A stretch of 64,000 nt of DNA from assembly GCF_001428745.1 (NCBI RefSeq), contig NZ_LMIO01000002.1, forward strand, positions 891,533 to 955,532, in the 5' to 3' direction. This document shows positions 48,666-60,593 of the stretch, piece by piece. This DNA is from Leifsonia sp. Root227 (GTDB taxonomy: Bacteria; Actinomycetota; Actinomycetes; Actinomycetales; Microbacteriaceae). The notes below the pieces were generated by a model that did no database searches, was not told the origin of the DNA, and worked only from the letters and a program-made list of their open reading frames with translations. A program made the translations under genes and the position numbers. The stretch's first letter is position 1. Each line of letters starts with the position of its first letter.

Positions 48666-51566
48666 CTACGCGGCGCCCCGGGCGCTCTCGCCCTGCAGGA
48701 TCTCCTTGAGGAAGTACCCGGTGTGGCTTCCCGGGGTCTCCGCGACGCGCTCCGGCGTACCGGTCGCGATGACCTCGCCACCGCCGGCTCCGCCCTCCGG
48801 GCCCATGTCGATGATCCAGTCGGCCGACTTGATCACGTCGAGGTTGTGCTCGATGACGATGACGGTGTTTCCCTTGTCGAGGAGCCCGTTGAGCACCAGC
48901 AGCAGCTTGCGCACGTCTTCGAAGTGCAGCCCGGTGGTCGGCTCGTCGAGCACGTAGACGCTGCGGCCGTTGGAGCGGCGCTGCAGTTCGGTGGCGAGCT
49001 TGACGCGCTGCGCCTCGCCTCCGGACAGCGTCGTGGCGCTCTGGCCGAGCCGCACGTAGCCGAGACCGACGTCCACCAGCGTCTGCAGGAAGCGGTGGAT
49101 CGCCGAGATCGGCCGGAAGAACTCCGCCGCCTCGCTGATCGGCATGTCGAGCACTTCCGCGATGTTCTTGCCCTTGTAGTGCACGGCCAGGGTGTCGCGG
49201 TTGTAGCGCGCTCCCCCGCAGACCTCGCACGCGACGTAGACGTCAGGCAGGAAGTTCATCTCGATCTTGATCGTGCCGTCGCCTGAGCACGCCTCGCAGC
49301 GCCCGCCCTTGACGTTGAAGCTGAACCGGCCGGGCAGATAACCGCGCGACTTCGCTTCCATCGTCTCGGAGAACAGCGTGCGGATGCGGTCGAAGACGCC
49401 GGTGTACGTCGCCGGGTTGGACCGAGGCGTGCGGCCGATCGGCGCCTGGTCGACGTGGACGACCTTGTCGAGGTTCTCCAGACCGGTGACCGCCTTGTGC
49501 TTGCCTGGCAGCTTGCGAGCACCGTTGAGCTTGTTGGCGAGCACCCGGTAGAGGATGTCGTTGACGAGCGACGACTTGCCGGAGCCGCTCACGCCGGTGA
49601 CGGCCACGAACGTGCCAAGCGGGAAGTCGACCGTGACCTTCTTCAGGTTGTTGGCCTCAGCGCCGACCACGGAGATCATGCGCTTCTTGTCGATCTTGCG
49701 GCGCTTCGCCGGGATCTCGATCTCCTTGCGGCCGGAGAGGTAGTCGCCGGTGAGCGATTCCCTGTTCTGCAGCAGCTCGTCGTACGAGCCGGAGTGCACG
49801 ACGTGTCCGCCGTTGACGCCGGCGCCCGGTCCGATGTCGACCACCCAGTCCGCTGTGCGGATGGTGTCTTCGTCGTGTTCGACCACGATGAGCGTGTTTC
49901 CGAGGTCGCGCAGGGCGACGAGGGTGTCGATCAGGCGACGGTTGTCGCGCTGGTGCAACCCGATGCTCGGCTCGTCGAGCACGTACAGCACGCCCGTGAG
50001 GCCGGAGCCGATCTGCGTGGCCAGCCGGATGCGCTGGGCCTCTCCACCGGAGAGGGTTGCGGCAGCGCGCGACAGGTCGAGGTAGTTGAGCCCGACCTGG
50101 ATGAGGAAGTCGAGACGGAGCTTGATCTCGCGCAGCACCTGCGCGGCGATCTTCTCCTCGCGCTCGGTGAGGTGGAGCTTGTCCATGAAGAGCCTGGCGT
50201 CGCTGAGGCTGAGCTCCGACGCATCCGCGATGCTCGCACCGTGCACGAGGACGGCGAGGACCTCCGGCTTGAGGCGCTTGCCCCCGCACACGGAGCACGG
50301 GACCTCGCGCAGGTACTCCGCCCAGCGGGCGCGCTGCGTGTCCGTCTCGGCCTGCAGGTACTGGCGCTCGATGTACGGGACGACTCCCTCGAAGCCCGAG
50401 GTGTAGCTCATCTCACGGCCGTACCGGTTCTTCCACTTGACCTTGACCTCGAAGTTGTCGCCGCGCATGACCGCGTTGCGCACCTCTTCCGAGAGCTTCT
50501 TCCACGGAGTCTTCAGCGAGAACTTCAGGTCGCGGGCGAGGCCGTCGAGCAGCTTCTCGTAGTACTGGAACAGCCCCTTGCCCTGGGTGGTCCACGGGAT
50601 GATGACGCCCTCGGCGATGCTGACGTCCTCGTCGCCCAGCAGCAGGTCCTCGTCCACGGCCATGCGGGTGCCGAGGCCGGAGCACTCAGGGCAGGCGCCG
50701 AACGGTGCGTTGAACGAGAACGTACGCGGCTCGATCTCGGTGAGCTGGATGGGGTGGTTGTTGGGGCAGGACAGCTTCTCGCTGAACGTGCGCCAGGCAT
50801 CAGGGCCTTCTTCGTCGACGAAGTTGACCTGGACGAGACCGTCCGTGAGGCGCAGGGCCGTCTCCAGCGAGTCGGTCAGTCTGCTCAGGATGTCCGGACC
50901 GGCGACCAGACGGTCGACGACCACGGAGATGTCGTGCTTGTACTGCTTCTTGAGCGTCGGCGGATCGCTGAGCTGTACCGGCTCTCCGTCGACGAGCGCT
51001 CGGGAGTATCCGCTGGCCGCGAGCTCTTTGAAGAGATCGACGAACTCGCCCTTCTTCTGCGACACGACCGGGCTCAGCACCTGGTAGCGCCTGCCGGTCT
51101 CGAGCTCCATGAGCTGGTCGGCGATCTGCTGAACGGTCTGGCGCTGGATGGGTTCTCCGCAGACAGGGCAGTGCGGCACGCCGATGCGCGCCCAGAGCAG
51201 ACGCATGTAGTCGTAGATCTCGGTGATCGTGCCGACCGTGGACCGCGGGTTGCGGTTGGTGGACTTCTGGTCGATGGAGACGGCTGGGCTCAGACCCTCG
51301 ATGAAGTCGACGTCCGGCCGGTCCACCTGCCCGAGGAACTGGCGCGCATACGCAGACAGCGATTCGACGTAGCGGCGCTGTCCCTCGGCGAAGATCGTGT
51401 CGAAGGCGAGCGACGACTTGCCGGAGCCGGACAGCCCGGTGAAGACGACGAGCGAATCCCTCGGAATCTCGAGGTCGACGTTGTGCAGGTTGTGCACACG
51501 CGCTCCACGCACGCTGAGGTGTGAACCGGTCACCTTGCCCATAACCACCCGATCAATTTCAGTCAC
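48666..51566 (-). CDS. uvrA: Excinuclease ABC subunit A
   Basis: A 966-residue damage-recognition ATPase with two ABC modules. The first Walker A is GLSGSGKSS (44-52), the second GVSGSGKSS; zinc fingers appear as [17 protein letters not shown] and CEACSGDG...CEVCGG. The GTG at 51566 has CGGAGAA upstream; an ATG eight codons later is an alternative. A promoter with a LexA-type box lies about 60 bp upstream, so induction by DNA damage is likely. uvrC follows in the same operon. Confidence 0.98.
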   Translation of the reverse strand: MTEIDRVVMGKVTGSHLSVRGARVHNLHNVDLEIPRDSLVVFTGLSGSGKSSLAFDTIFAEGQRRYVESLSAYARQFLGQVDRPDVDFIEGLSPAVSIDQKSTNRNPRSTVGTITEIYDYMRLLWARIGVPHCPVCGEPIQRQTVQQIADQLMELETGRRYQVLSPVVSQKKGEFVDLFKELAASGYSRALVDGEPVQLSDPPTLKKQYKHDISVVVDRLVAGPDILSRLTDSLETALRLTDGLVQVNFVDEEGPDAWRTFSEKLSCPNNHPIQLTEIEPRTFSFNAPFGACPECSGLGTRMAVDEDLLLGDEDVSIAEGVIIPWTTQGKGLFQYYEKLLDGLARDLKFSLKTPWKKLSEEVRNAVMRGDNFEVKVKWKNRYGREMSYTSGFEGVVPYIERQYLQAETDTQRARWAEYLREVPCSVCGGKRLKPEVLAVLVHGASIADASELSLSDARLFMDKLHLTEREEKIAAQVLREIKLRLDFLIQVGLNYLDLSRAAATLSGGEAQRIRLATQIGSGLTGVLYVLDEPSIGLHQRDNRRLIDTLVALRDLGNTLIVVEHDEDTIRTADWVVDIGPGAGVNGGHVVHSGSYDELLQNRESLTGDYLSGRKEIEIPAKRRKIDKKRMISVVGAEANNLKKVTVDFPLGTFVAVTGVSGSGKSSLVNDILYRVLANKLNGARKLPGKHKAVTGLENLDKVVHVDQAPIGRTPRSNPATYTGVFDRIRTLFSETMEAKSRGYLPGRFSFNVKGGRCEACSGDGTIKIEMNFLPDVYVACEVCGGARYNRDTLAVHYKGKNIAEVLDMPISEAAEFFRPISAIHRFLQTLVDVGLGYVRLGQSATTLSGGEAQRVKLATELQRRSNGRSVYVLDEPTTGLHFEDVRKLLLVLNGLLDKGNTVIVIEHNLDVIKSADWIIDMGPEGGAGGGEVIATGTPERVAETPGSHTGYFLKEILQGESARGAA

Positions 51567-51622
51567 TCGATCAATTCTCCGCTACTCTTCGCCGCTCGCC
51601 GGCCGTGTTCGCCCAGCGCAGA

Positions 51623-51638
51623 TCGAAGATATGTTCGA
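51623..51638. promoter_or_regulatory. LexA (SOS) box of uvrA
   Basis: TCGAAGATATGTTCGA matches the actinobacterial LexA consensus TCGAACN4GTTCGA with one mismatch (position 6). It touches the uvrA -10 at base 51638 and covers the expected transcription start, ideal for repression. Confidence 0.8.
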
Positions 51639-51667
51639 TTGTACCGGCTCATCGACAGACCTGTCAC
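51638..51667 (-). promoter_or_regulatory. uvrA promoter
   Basis: On the minus strand GTGACA (51662-51667) and TACAAT (51638-51643) are separated by 18 bases. Both hexamers are one base off the sigma-A consensus, the best promoter seen in the window. Confidence 0.8.
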
Positions 51668-51743
51668 CGCACGCCGCCGAGTCTATGCCGGACCACCGAC
51701 ATTGCACGGCGGGGGCTCCTGGTTCAGCGGTGCAGGCGGCCGA

Positions 51744-52274
51744 TCACGGGTGCGGGCGGCGGAGCAGCACGGGCGCGGCGACGAGGACGAGGGCAGCGAC
51801 GGCCACCCCGGCGAGCACGGCCGGCCAGATCACCGCGGACCCGTGCGCTGCGCCGGTGAGCGCGAGCAGCCCGGCCGTGGCCGCCTGCACAGGCACTTGG
51901 ATGAGAACGAACCGGCGCAGCGACGGCAGCAGGACGGCGGGCTGCAGGCGGGCGAACGGCGGCACCACGAGCATCCACGTCGCCGCGATGTGCAGGGCGT
52001 GCGCGCCGGCGATCAGCGCGTACACGCGCCACTCCTCGAGCGACTGGGGATGCAGCAGCACGGTGAACGCGAGCGCTCCGATCAGGAACCAGGCAGTCAG
52101 CCAGCGGGGAACCGCGACGGCCGCCGCGGTCAGCGCGAGCGACACGGCCACCCAGAAGCCGGAGTCCGCGACTGTGACGCACAGGGCGACGGCGATGACG
52201 CCGAACAGGGCGCGCACGCTCCAGCCAGGCACCGTGAGGCCGAGCTCCGGCTGCGGGGTGGCCGTGTCGCTCAT
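51744..52274 (-). CDS. Integral membrane protein, last gene of the MoxR operon
   Basis: A 176-residue protein with about five or six hydrophobic helices from residue 20 to the end. I do not recognise the family. It has no catalytic motif. Its ATG overlaps the DUF58 stop by 4 bp, so it belongs to the MoxR/DUF58 operon and may be a membrane partner. It is Ala, Val and Leu rich. Confidence 0.75.
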   Translation of the reverse strand: MSDTATPQPELGLTVPGWSVRALFGVIAVALCVTVADSGFWVAVSLALTAAAVAVPRWLTAWFLIGALAFTVLLHPQSLEEWRVYALIAGAHALHIAATWMLVVPPFARLQPAVLLPSLRRFVLIQVPVQAATAGLLALTGAAHGSAVIWPAVLAGVAVAALVLVAAPVLLRRPHP

Positions 52275-53695
52275 CTGGCCCTCCTCGGTCTGCTCAGCTC
52301 GCGCAGGCGCGCATCCCGCGCTCCCGTCGGCAGGCCGGATGCGTCGGCATCCTGCCAGACCAGCACGTCGATGCCCGCCGCTGCCAGCCGCCGGAAGCGC
52401 AGGGCACGTTCCAGCTCGACGACCCGCAGCGCAAGCCGCTCCCTCGCAGGCAGGTCGCGCGTGAGCCTGGCGGGGAGCACGTCGACCGCGATCACCCGAT
52501 GCCCGGCCGCCCGCCAGACGAGCGCGAGACGCAGCGGCTGCTCGTCGAGGAACGTCGACATCACGTAGACCAGCGCGCCTGGCGCGAGGACCGGGGCGCG
52601 GACGCGCTCAGTGGCGGCGCCCCTCGGCGCGGTGAGCTCGACGGCGCGGCGCACCCTGTGCAGGTGGCGCGCGCCGGCGCGGGGCGGGACGGCGCGGGCC
52701 GGGTCGGCGAGGTCGTCGAAGCCGACCATGTCCCCTGCCGCGACATACGCCCCGGCGAGCGACCCCACGGCTTCCCTCGCCAGATCCTGCGACGACACGC
52801 CGGGCAGGGGATGCAGCGCGGCCCAGTCCGCAACCCTCGCGGTGAGATCGTCCCTGCTGTCGATGACGAACTGCACGGACGCATCCGAGGTCGCCATCGT
52901 CCGGCGGACGAAGAGTTCGCCAGCGTTCTGCGCGCGCCTGGCCGTCGCCTTCCAGTCGATGCGGCGCAGCCTGTCCCCCGGCTGGAACCGGTCGACGTCG
53001 CGGAACTCGCCGCCGTCGCCAGGCCGAGCGGATGGATGGGGACCGGTCAGGCCGATCAGGTGGGCGGGCAGCGGAAGGCTCCTGATCTGGACGATGCGCG
53101 GGCGAACCACTCTGTCGAGCGACGGACCGTCCGCGGTGTCGCCGACGAACGCTGCATCGGCGCCGATCGCTCTGGCGCCGAGCTGCAGCAGCCGCTGGGG
53201 ACCGGAATGGCCGACGACGATGTGCGTGGCGATGTCGGCGGCGGTGCGCTCGGTGACGACGGCGTCGAGCGGCGCACGGTTCGGGAGGGCGATGCGCACG
53301 CCGAGCGCGTCGACCGTCGCGGGGGTGGTGACGGAGCCCGCAGCGAGGACACTGGCACCCTGGGCTGGGGCGGTGGCACCCTGGGCTGGGGCGGTGGATG
53401 CGGCGGCATCGGCGTGCACGGAGAAGGACAGCTGGATGCGTTCGCCTGGGCGTCGATCCCAGCCGAACGCGGCGGCGATCAGCAGCGGAACGCCGACCAT
53501 CGCCAGTTCGACCCGCCCGGCGACGAAGCCGGCGCCGAGGCAGAGCAGCGCGACGAGCAGGGCCGCAACGACGGCCGGGCTGAGATTCCAGCGGGTGGAC
53601 GTGGTGCGGGTGGGGGCTGCCGTCTGCACGGCGCCGCCCGACTGCTGGTCTGCGGCCGCCGGGGCGCCTCGTCCGCTCGCCGAGGGGTCGCTCAC
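52271..53695 (-). CDS. DUF58 domain protein
   Basis: A 474-residue membrane-linked protein. Two hydrophobic stretches (about 40-58 and 63-78) precede a DUF58 region with the hallmark [14 protein letters not shown] (237-250) and a von Willebrand A-like part ([11 protein letters not shown]). An in-frame 7-residue duplication (TAPAQGA, 101-114) lies before the domain. DUF58 proteins are usually encoded with MoxR ATPases, as here, and probably serve as their substrates or partners in envelope maturation. The GTG start overlaps the moxR stop. Confidence 0.9.
   Translation of the reverse strand: MSDPSASGRGAPAAADQQSGGAVQTAAPTRTTSTRWNLSPAVVAALLVALLCLGAGFVAGRVELAMVGVPLLIAAAFGWDRRPGERIQLSFSVHADAAASTAPAQGATAPAQGASVLAAGSVTTPATVDALGVRIALPNRAPLDAVVTERTAADIATHIVVGHSGPQRLLQLGARAIGADAAFVGDTADGPSLDRVVRPRIVQIRSLPLPAHLIGLTGPHPSARPGDGGEFRDVDRFQPGDRLRRIDWKATARRAQNAGELFVRRTMATSDASVQFVIDSRDDLTARVADWAALHPLPGVSSQDLAREAVGSLAGAYVAAGDMVGFDDLADPARAVPPRAGARHLHRVRRAVELTAPRGAATERVRAPVLAPGALVYVMSTFLDEQPLRLALVWRAAGHRVIAVDVLPARLTRDLPARERLALRVVELERALRFRRLAAAGIDVLVWQDADASGLPTGARDARLRELSRPRRAR
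53354..53395. repeat. 21-bp exact tandem duplication within the DUF58 gene
   Basis: Two identical 21-bp units (53354-53374 and 53375-53395) encode TAPAQGA twice without disturbing the frame. The unit is a likely site of length variation between strains. Confidence 0.9.
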
Positions 53696-54768
53696 CCCTG
53701 GCGCCCCGCATCCGGCGCTGCGGAGGGGACCGCATCCCGCTCGACGTCGGCCGCGTCGCGCGCGGCGCCGATCGACGGAGGGCCTGGGACCGAGTTGACC
53801 ACCTCGGCCACGACCTGGGAGGCCTGAACTCCGCTCGTCCACGCTTGAACGGTGAGCGAGAGGCGGTGGGCGAGGACGGGGATCGCGACGGCCTTCACGT
53901 CGTCGGGGATGACGAAGTCGCGTCCCGCCATCACGGCCCGGGCGCGGGCGACGAGCAGGAGGCCCTGGGAACCGCGCGGCGACGCTCCCACCTCCACGGA
54001 GCGGTGGCGGCGGGTGGCGGCTGCGATGGCGACGCAGTATGCGGCGATGTCCTGGTCGACGTCGACCAGCTCGACGCCGTCCTGCATGGCGCGGAGCGTC
54101 GCGCCGTCGATGACCGGCTCGACGGTCGCGATCTCCCTGCGCCTGCTCACGCGGGCGAGGAGGACGCGGCTCTCGCCGTCGGCATCCGGGTAGCCGACGC
54201 TCAGGCGGGTCATGAAGCGGTCGAGCTGCGCCTCCGGCAGCGCGTACGTGCCCTCGAACTCGATGGGGTTGGAGGTGGCGACGACGTGGAACGGCTGCGG
54301 GAGAGGGAAGCTCTGGCCCTCGACCGTCACCTGACCCTCCGCCATCGCCTCGAGCAGCGCCGATTGGGTCTTCGGTGACGTTCGGTTGATCTCGTCGGCG
54401 AGGAACAGCCCGGTGAAGATGGGGCCAGGGCGGAACACGAACTCCGCCGTCGACGGGGCGAACACGAAGGAGCCGGTGATGTCCGCCGGAAGCAGGTCGG
54501 GGGTGCACTGCAGACGACGGAAGTCGAGTCCGATGGCCGCCGCGATGCTGCGGGCGGCGAGCGTCTTGCCGAGTCCTGGGACGTCCTCGAACAGGACGTG
54601 CCCTCCCGCGAGGATGGTGGCGAGCGCCAGCTCGAGGGCCGACCGCATCCCAACGACCACGCTGCCCACTCTGTCGAGCACCTCGGAGCTCAGGCGCGCG
54701 ATCTCGGCGACGGGGAGTGCGGCGCCCTGCTGCGCGGTGGCCGGGGAGGTTGGGCTGTCGGTGGTCAT
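53692..54768 (-). CDS. MoxR-family AAA+ ATPase
   Basis: A 358-residue AAA+ protein. Walker A is GLGKT (65-69), Walker B LADEINR with Asp125/Glu126, and sensor regions ATSNPIEFEGTYALPEAQLDRF follow in shorter blocks. The lid domain ends near 335. MoxR ATPases act as chaperones that load metals or fold partner proteins. It overlaps both neighbours by 4 bp in a five-gene operon. Confidence 0.95.
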   Translation of the reverse strand: MTTDSPTSPATAQQGAALPVAEIARLSSEVLDRVGSVVVGMRSALELALATILAGGHVLFEDVPGLGKTLAARSIAAAIGLDFRRLQCTPDLLPADITGSFVFAPSTAEFVFRPGPIFTGLFLADEINRTSPKTQSALLEAMAEGQVTVEGQSFPLPQPFHVVATSNPIEFEGTYALPEAQLDRFMTRLSVGYPDADGESRVLLARVSRRREIATVEPVIDGATLRAMQDGVELVDVDQDIAAYCVAIAAATRRHRSVEVGASPRGSQGLLLVARARAVMAGRDFVIPDDVKAVAIPVLAHRLSLTVQAWTSGVQASQVVAEVVNSVPGPPSIGAARDAADVERDAVPSAAPDAGRQG

Positions 54769-55436
54769 GGGTGCGGCTCCTGGGGCGGGGTGGGAACGGT
54801 GGATGCGGCGGGGGCGGTGGATGGCGGCCCTGGGGATGGGTCGGGGCCGGCTGCCGCGGTCGCGTCGAGGGGCCCGACCGGGGCGTATGCGAGGTGGGCG
54901 AGGCGGTCGATGATCGCCTCGTAGGTTGCGGCCTTCGGGGACTCGGCGCTGCCGCGACGCAGGAGACGTACCGTGTCCTTTCCGAGGATGCGTGCGATCT
55001 CGGTGGCGTCTGCCGGCGCATCCAGGTCGAGGCCGTGGAGGTCGAGTGTCTGGGCGGTCACGGACCGTAGGCGGCGGACCGCCTCCGGCGCGACGCCTCC
55101 GCCTTTGGTGTGGAGCGCCCAGCCGAGCTGCGATACGTCGCGTCTGGCGCCGTCGCGCGGGAGCACGGGGTCGGGCGCCCAGCCGACGAACGCCTGGTCG
55201 CCGAGCAGCGTCATGCAGACGGCCACGGCCAGGAGGACAGCCGCGAGGCCGGCCGCGTGCTCGACGTCGAGTCCGAAGAACCAGGCGAGGAAACCGACCA
55301 CGACGGCGAGCAGGACGCATCCGGCGATCCGCCAGCGGAGACCGACGGCGAACAAGAGCCTGCGGCTCGGGGCTGTCTCCTGGAGGAGTGCGGCGTCCGG
55401 TGCGGGGTGCGAGACGCCCGGCGTCTGCCCGCTCAC
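54765..55436 (-). CDS. DUF4350-like or unknown membrane-associated protein of the MoxR operon
   Basis: A 223-residue protein with two membrane helices at about 34-52 and 57-78 and a soluble tail. No motif was recognised; assignment to a family by appearance is tentative. The last 40 residues are Pro, Ala and Thr rich. The GTG start overlaps the stop of the DUF4129 gene, and its stop overlaps the moxR ATG. Confidence 0.7.
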   Translation of the reverse strand: MSGQTPGVSHPAPDAALLQETAPSRRLLFAVGLRWRIAGCVLLAVVVGFLAWFFGLDVEHAAGLAAVLLAVAVCMTLLGDQAFVGWAPDPVLPRDGARRDVSQLGWALHTKGGGVAPEAVRRLRSVTAQTLDLHGLDLDAPADATEIARILGKDTVRLLRRGSAESPKAATYEAIIDRLAHLAYAPVGPLDATAAAGPDPSPGPPSTAPAASTVPTPPQEPHP

Positions 55437-56164
55437 CGTCCCGCTCCCCCGCTGTCGGCCGCCGCGGAACGCGGTTCCGCCGTCCAGGACTCGCGGAGCG
55501 CGTCCACCGCCTCGCGCGCGCGATAGACGTCGGCGGCGGTGACAGGCGCATCGCTGAAACGCGCGCGGAGGTAGAGCGCGAGCAGGCTGTCGGCCGCGGC
55601 GCGGTCGGTGGCCGCGCGGACGACGACGCGCGCCGTGAACTCGCCGGGGGTCTCGGCGGGGAGTCTGCGCATCCCGGAGTCGGTCGCCGCCTCCTCCAGG
55701 CCGAGCCAGGCGCGCTCGATGGCGTCGCGGGGTTCGCGACGCTCCCTCAGCCTGTCGTGGGCGAGGTCGAGGCCGCGGCGGACCTGCACCGGCTCCGGCG
55801 TCGGTTCCTGCTCGGGGACGGCGTCGCCGAGCGCATCAGGCAGGATGGGGAGCACATCGCGTTCCGGGAGCTGGAGGCGGCGGCGCACCGCGCGCCAGAT
55901 CAGCGCGGCGACGACGACCAGCACCAGGACGGCGGCCGCGACGACGAACCAGGAGATGTCGAACCGGCCCGCCTGGTGCAGCTCGTGCGGCGCAGGGCTG
56001 GCGGAGTCCGTCTGGCCTGTGAGGTTCTGCGGCAGCGGCTGTTGGGTGGCGGCCGGCGGGACCCACCGCATCCCGGAGAAGACCGGAGCGCCCTGCACCG
56101 CCAGCGCGATCACGGCGACGAGGGCGAGCGCCGAGCAGGCGAACAGCATGCGATGACGCTTCAT
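55433..56164 (-). CDS. DUF4129-containing membrane protein
   Basis: A 243-residue protein with an N-terminal hydrophobic segment (5-27), an extracytoplasmic loop, a second helix (about 72-92) and a C-terminal DUF4129 domain with AIERAWLGLEEAA and ETPGEFTARVV. DUF4129 proteins are often encoded with MoxR and DUF58. It is the first gene of the operon; no clear ribosome-binding site was seen. TATACG at about 56196-56201 may be part of its promoter. Confidence 0.85.
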   Translation of the reverse strand: MKRHRMLFACSALALVAVIALAVQGAPVFSGMRWVPPAATQQPLPQNLTGQTDSASPAPHELHQAGRFDISWFVVAAAVLVLVVVAALIWRAVRRRLQLPERDVLPILPDALGDAVPEQEPTPEPVQVRRGLDLAHDRLRERREPRDAIERAWLGLEEAATDSGMRRLPAETPGEFTARVVVRAATDRAAADSLLALYLRARFSDAPVTAADVYRAREAVDALRESWTAEPRSAAADSGGAGR

Positions 56165-56213
56165 CGCCCCGCCGTCGTCGTCGCGCTCACCCTGCCACCG
56201 TATACCGCACGGC

Positions 56214-58280
<2,067 letters not shown>

Positions 58281-58286
58281 GTGACC

Positions 58287-58292
58287 AGTCTA
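58287..58292 (-). promoter_or_regulatory. -10 hexamer of uvrB
   Basis: TAGACT on the minus strand lies six bases before the uvrB ATG at 58280. The 10 bases CTAGACTGGT are shared with the alpha/beta hydrolase promoter at 10.9 kb. Confidence 0.5.
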
Positions 58293-58351
58293 GGAAGGAC
58301 CACCGACATTCCTGCCGGTGTGCGCTCTGAGCGGAACGCCTGGCACCACGC

Positions 58352-58948
58352 TCAGGCGCGCAGCCTGTCCCACAGCGCGTCGGTCTGCGCGATCGTCTGC
58401 TCCAGGGTGCCGTCGGTGTCGATCACGACGTCGGCGACCGCCAGGCGCTCCTCGTCCGTCGCCTGCGAGCCGACTCTGCGCCGCGCCTCCTCCTCGTCCG
58501 TCCCGCGCAGTTCCATCAGTCTCCGGATGCGCGTGGCGGCAGACGCGTGCGCGACCACCACCAGGTCGAACGGGTACTCGTTGGCCGACTCGACCAGCAG
58601 AGGGACGTCGTACACCACGACGGCGTCGGGGTCCGCCTCCCCCGCTGCCCGGAAGCGCTCGGTGGACGTGGCCAGCACGGCGGGGTGGGTGATCGCGTTG
58701 AGCTTCAGCCGCGCATCCTCGTCGGCGAAGACGATGGCGCCGAGCGCCGGCCGGTTGAGCGAGCCGTCTGCGGCGATCACGTCTGGCCCGAACGTCTCGG
58801 CGATCTGCGCGAGCGCGGGCGTGCCTGGTTCGACGACCTCGCGGGCGATGCGGTCGGCGTCGACGACGACGGCTCCGTGCTCGGCGAGACGGCGGGCGAT
58901 GGTCGATTTTCCGGAGGCGATGCCGCCGGTGAGTCCGATCAGGTGCAC
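58352..58948 (-). CDS. coaE: Dephospho-CoA kinase
   Basis: A 198-residue P-loop kinase for the last step of coenzyme A synthesis. GLTGGIASGKST (5-16) is the Walker A, VYDVPLLVES a substrate segment. It lacks the C-terminal GrpB-like extension of mycobacterial CoaE. The GTG start at 58948 has TAGCAT six bases upstream. It sits between rpsA and uvrB as in mycobacteria. Confidence 0.95.
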   Translation of the reverse strand: MHLIGLTGGIASGKSTIARRLAEHGAVVVDADRIAREVVEPGTPALAQIAETFGPDVIAADGSLNRPALGAIVFADEDARLKLNAITHPAVLATSTERFRAAGEADPDAVVVYDVPLLVESANEYPFDLVVVAHASAATRIRRLMELRGTDEEEARRRVGSQATDEERLAVADVVIDTDGTLEQTIAQTDALWDRLRA

Positions 58949-58954
58949 CCGTCC

Positions 58955-58960
58955 ATGCTA
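58955..58960 (-). promoter_or_regulatory. -10 hexamer of coaE
   Basis: TAGCAT on the minus strand lies six bases before the GTG start of coaE, consistent with leaderless transcription. Confidence 0.45.
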
Positions 58961-58986
58961 GCGGCGTGCATCCACCGGTTAACGCC

Positions 58987-59019
58987 GGAACGGCCGACCC
59001 CGAAGGGACCGGCCGTTCC
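58987..59019 (-). terminator. UUCG-capped hairpin after rpsA
   Basis: A 9-bp stem (58987-58995 with 59011-59019) extends inward to CCC-UUCG-GGG as read on the rpsA message, a very stable tetraloop. It starts 12 bp past the rpsA stop. No U-run follows. Confidence 0.65.
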
Positions 59020-59030
59020 AGATGAACCGC

Positions 59031-60485
59031 TTAGGAGTTCGAGCTGAGCTTCTCGCGCAGAGCGGCGAGCGACTCGTCGTCGGCCAGCGTTCCGCCCGTG
59101 GTGGACTCGGAGGTGAAGGTCGAACCGCCGGTGGACGTCGTGCCCTCGGCAGCGGCCTCTTCGAGACCCTTCGCGACCTGCTTCTTGTGAGCCTCCCAGC
59201 GAGCCTGGGCAGCAGCGTAGTCCTGCTCCCACTTCTCGCGCTGGGCCTCGAAGCCTTCCTTCCACTCGTTCGTCTCGGGGTCGAAGCCCTCAGGGTACTT
59301 GTAGTTGCCCTGGTCGTCGTACTCCGTGAGCATGCCGTAGAGCGCCGGGTCGAACTCGGTGCCCTCGGGGTCGACGCCCTCGTTCGCCTGCTTCAGCGAG
59401 AGGGAGATGCGACGACGCTCGAGGTCGATGTCGATGACCTTGACGAAGACCTCGTCGCCGACCGAAACGACCTGCTCGGCGAGCTCGACGTGCTTGCCGG
59501 ACAGCTCCGAGATGTGCACGAGGCCCTCGATGCCGTCTGCGACGCGCACGAACGCACCGAACGGAACCAGCTTGGTGACCTTGCCCGGTGCGACCTGACC
59601 GATCGCGTGGGTGCGGGCGAAGACCTGCCACGGGTCCTCCTGGGTGGCCTTGAGCGACAGCGAGACGCGCTCGCGGTCCAGGTCCACCTCGAGGATCTCG
59701 ACAGTGACTTCCTGACCGACCTCGACGACCTCGGAGGCGTGCTCGATGTGCTTCCAGGAGAGCTCGGAGACGTGGACGAGACCGTCGACGCCGCCGAGGT
59801 CGACGAACGCACCGAAGTTGACGATCGACGAAACGACACCCTTGCGGACCTGACCCTTGTGCAGGTTGTTCAGGAACGTGGTGCGGCTCTCGGACTGGGT
59901 CTGCTCGAGCAGGGCACGGCGCGACAGGACCACGTTGTTGCGGTTCTTGTCGAGCTCGAGGATCTTCGCCTCGATCTCCTGGCCGAGGTACGGCGTGAGG
60001 TCGCGCACACGGCGGAGCTCGATGAGCGACGCCGGGAGGAAGCCACGGAGGCCGATGTCGACGATGAGGCCACCCTTGACGACCTCGATCACGGTGCCGG
60101 TGACGACGCCGTCGGCTTCCTTGATCTTCTCGACATCGCCCCACGCGCGCTCGTACTGCGCACGCTTCTTGGACAGGATGAGACGGCCTTCCTTGTCCTC
60201 CTTCTGGAGAACGAGGGCCTCGACCGTGTCGCCGACCTCGACGACCTCGGTGGGGTCGACGTCGTGCTTGATGGAGAGTTCGCGGGAGGGGATGACACCC
60301 TCGGTCTTGTAACCGACGTCGAGGAGGACCTCGTCGCGGTCGATCTTGACGACGGTACCTTCGATGAGGTCTCCGTCGTTGAAGAACTTCAGCGTCTTTT
60401 CGACCGCGGCAAGAAAGTCTTCAGCAGATCCGATGTCGTTGATGGCGACCTGCTTGGGTGCCTTGTCGGTCGTTGCGGTTGTCAT
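59031..60485 (-). CDS. rpsA: 30S ribosomal protein S1
   Basis: A 484-residue S1 with four S1 RNA-binding repeats at about 35-105, 120-185, 205-275 and 290-362, seen as EGTVVKIDRDEVLLDVGY, GTVIEVVKGGLIVDIG, GVVSSIVNFGAFVDLGG and GKVTKLVPFGAFVRVADG. E. coli S1 has six. The C-terminal 120 residues are charged, Gly/Thr-rich and probably disordered. It has a 108-bp leader from the upstream gene. Confidence 0.97.
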   Translation of the reverse strand: MTTATTDKAPKQVAINDIGSAEDFLAAVEKTLKFFNDGDLIEGTVVKIDRDEVLLDVGYKTEGVIPSRELSIKHDVDPTEVVEVGDTVEALVLQKEDKEGRLILSKKRAQYERAWGDVEKIKEADGVVTGTVIEVVKGGLIVDIGLRGFLPASLIELRRVRDLTPYLGQEIEAKILELDKNRNNVVLSRRALLEQTQSESRTTFLNNLHKGQVRKGVVSSIVNFGAFVDLGGVDGLVHVSELSWKHIEHASEVVEVGQEVTVEILEVDLDRERVSLSLKATQEDPWQVFARTHAIGQVAPGKVTKLVPFGAFVRVADGIEGLVHISELSGKHVELAEQVVSVGDEVFVKVIDIDLERRRISLSLKQANEGVDPEGTEFDPALYGMLTEYDDQGNYKYPEGFDPETNEWKEGFEAQREKWEQDYAAAQARWEAHKKQVAKGLEEAAAEGTTSTGGSTFTSESTTGGTLADDESLAALREKLSSNS

Positions 60486-60570
60486 GTAGTGAGTGCTCCG
60501 TTATGGACATAATTCAGGCCGGTCGCAGTGGTGCTTCTGTTTGGTTCCGCGAACGGCAGGCGGATAGAGG

Positions 60571-60586
60571 TGTCACAAAGGTGACA
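60571..60586. promoter_or_regulatory. Inverted repeat upstream of rpsA
   Basis: TGTCAC-AAAG-GTGACA is a perfect 6-bp inverted repeat lying 85 bases before the rpsA start and seven bases past the previous stop. It could be an operator or a short terminator stem; the sequence alone does not decide. Confidence 0.35.
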
Positions 60587-60593
60587 GTCCAGC

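Noticed and set aside
44563..48957. A 1464-codon open frame on the plus strand, antisense to sodA, whiA, rapZ, uvrC and part of uvrA
   Set aside because: It crosses five well-supported genes on the other strand and its product is low-complexity Arg, Ala, Val, Leu and Glu. Long antisense frames are expected from biased third codon positions at high GC.
49455..51524. A 689-codon plus-strand frame over uvrA
   Set aside because: Antisense shadow of uvrA; composition typical of reversed high-GC coding sequence.
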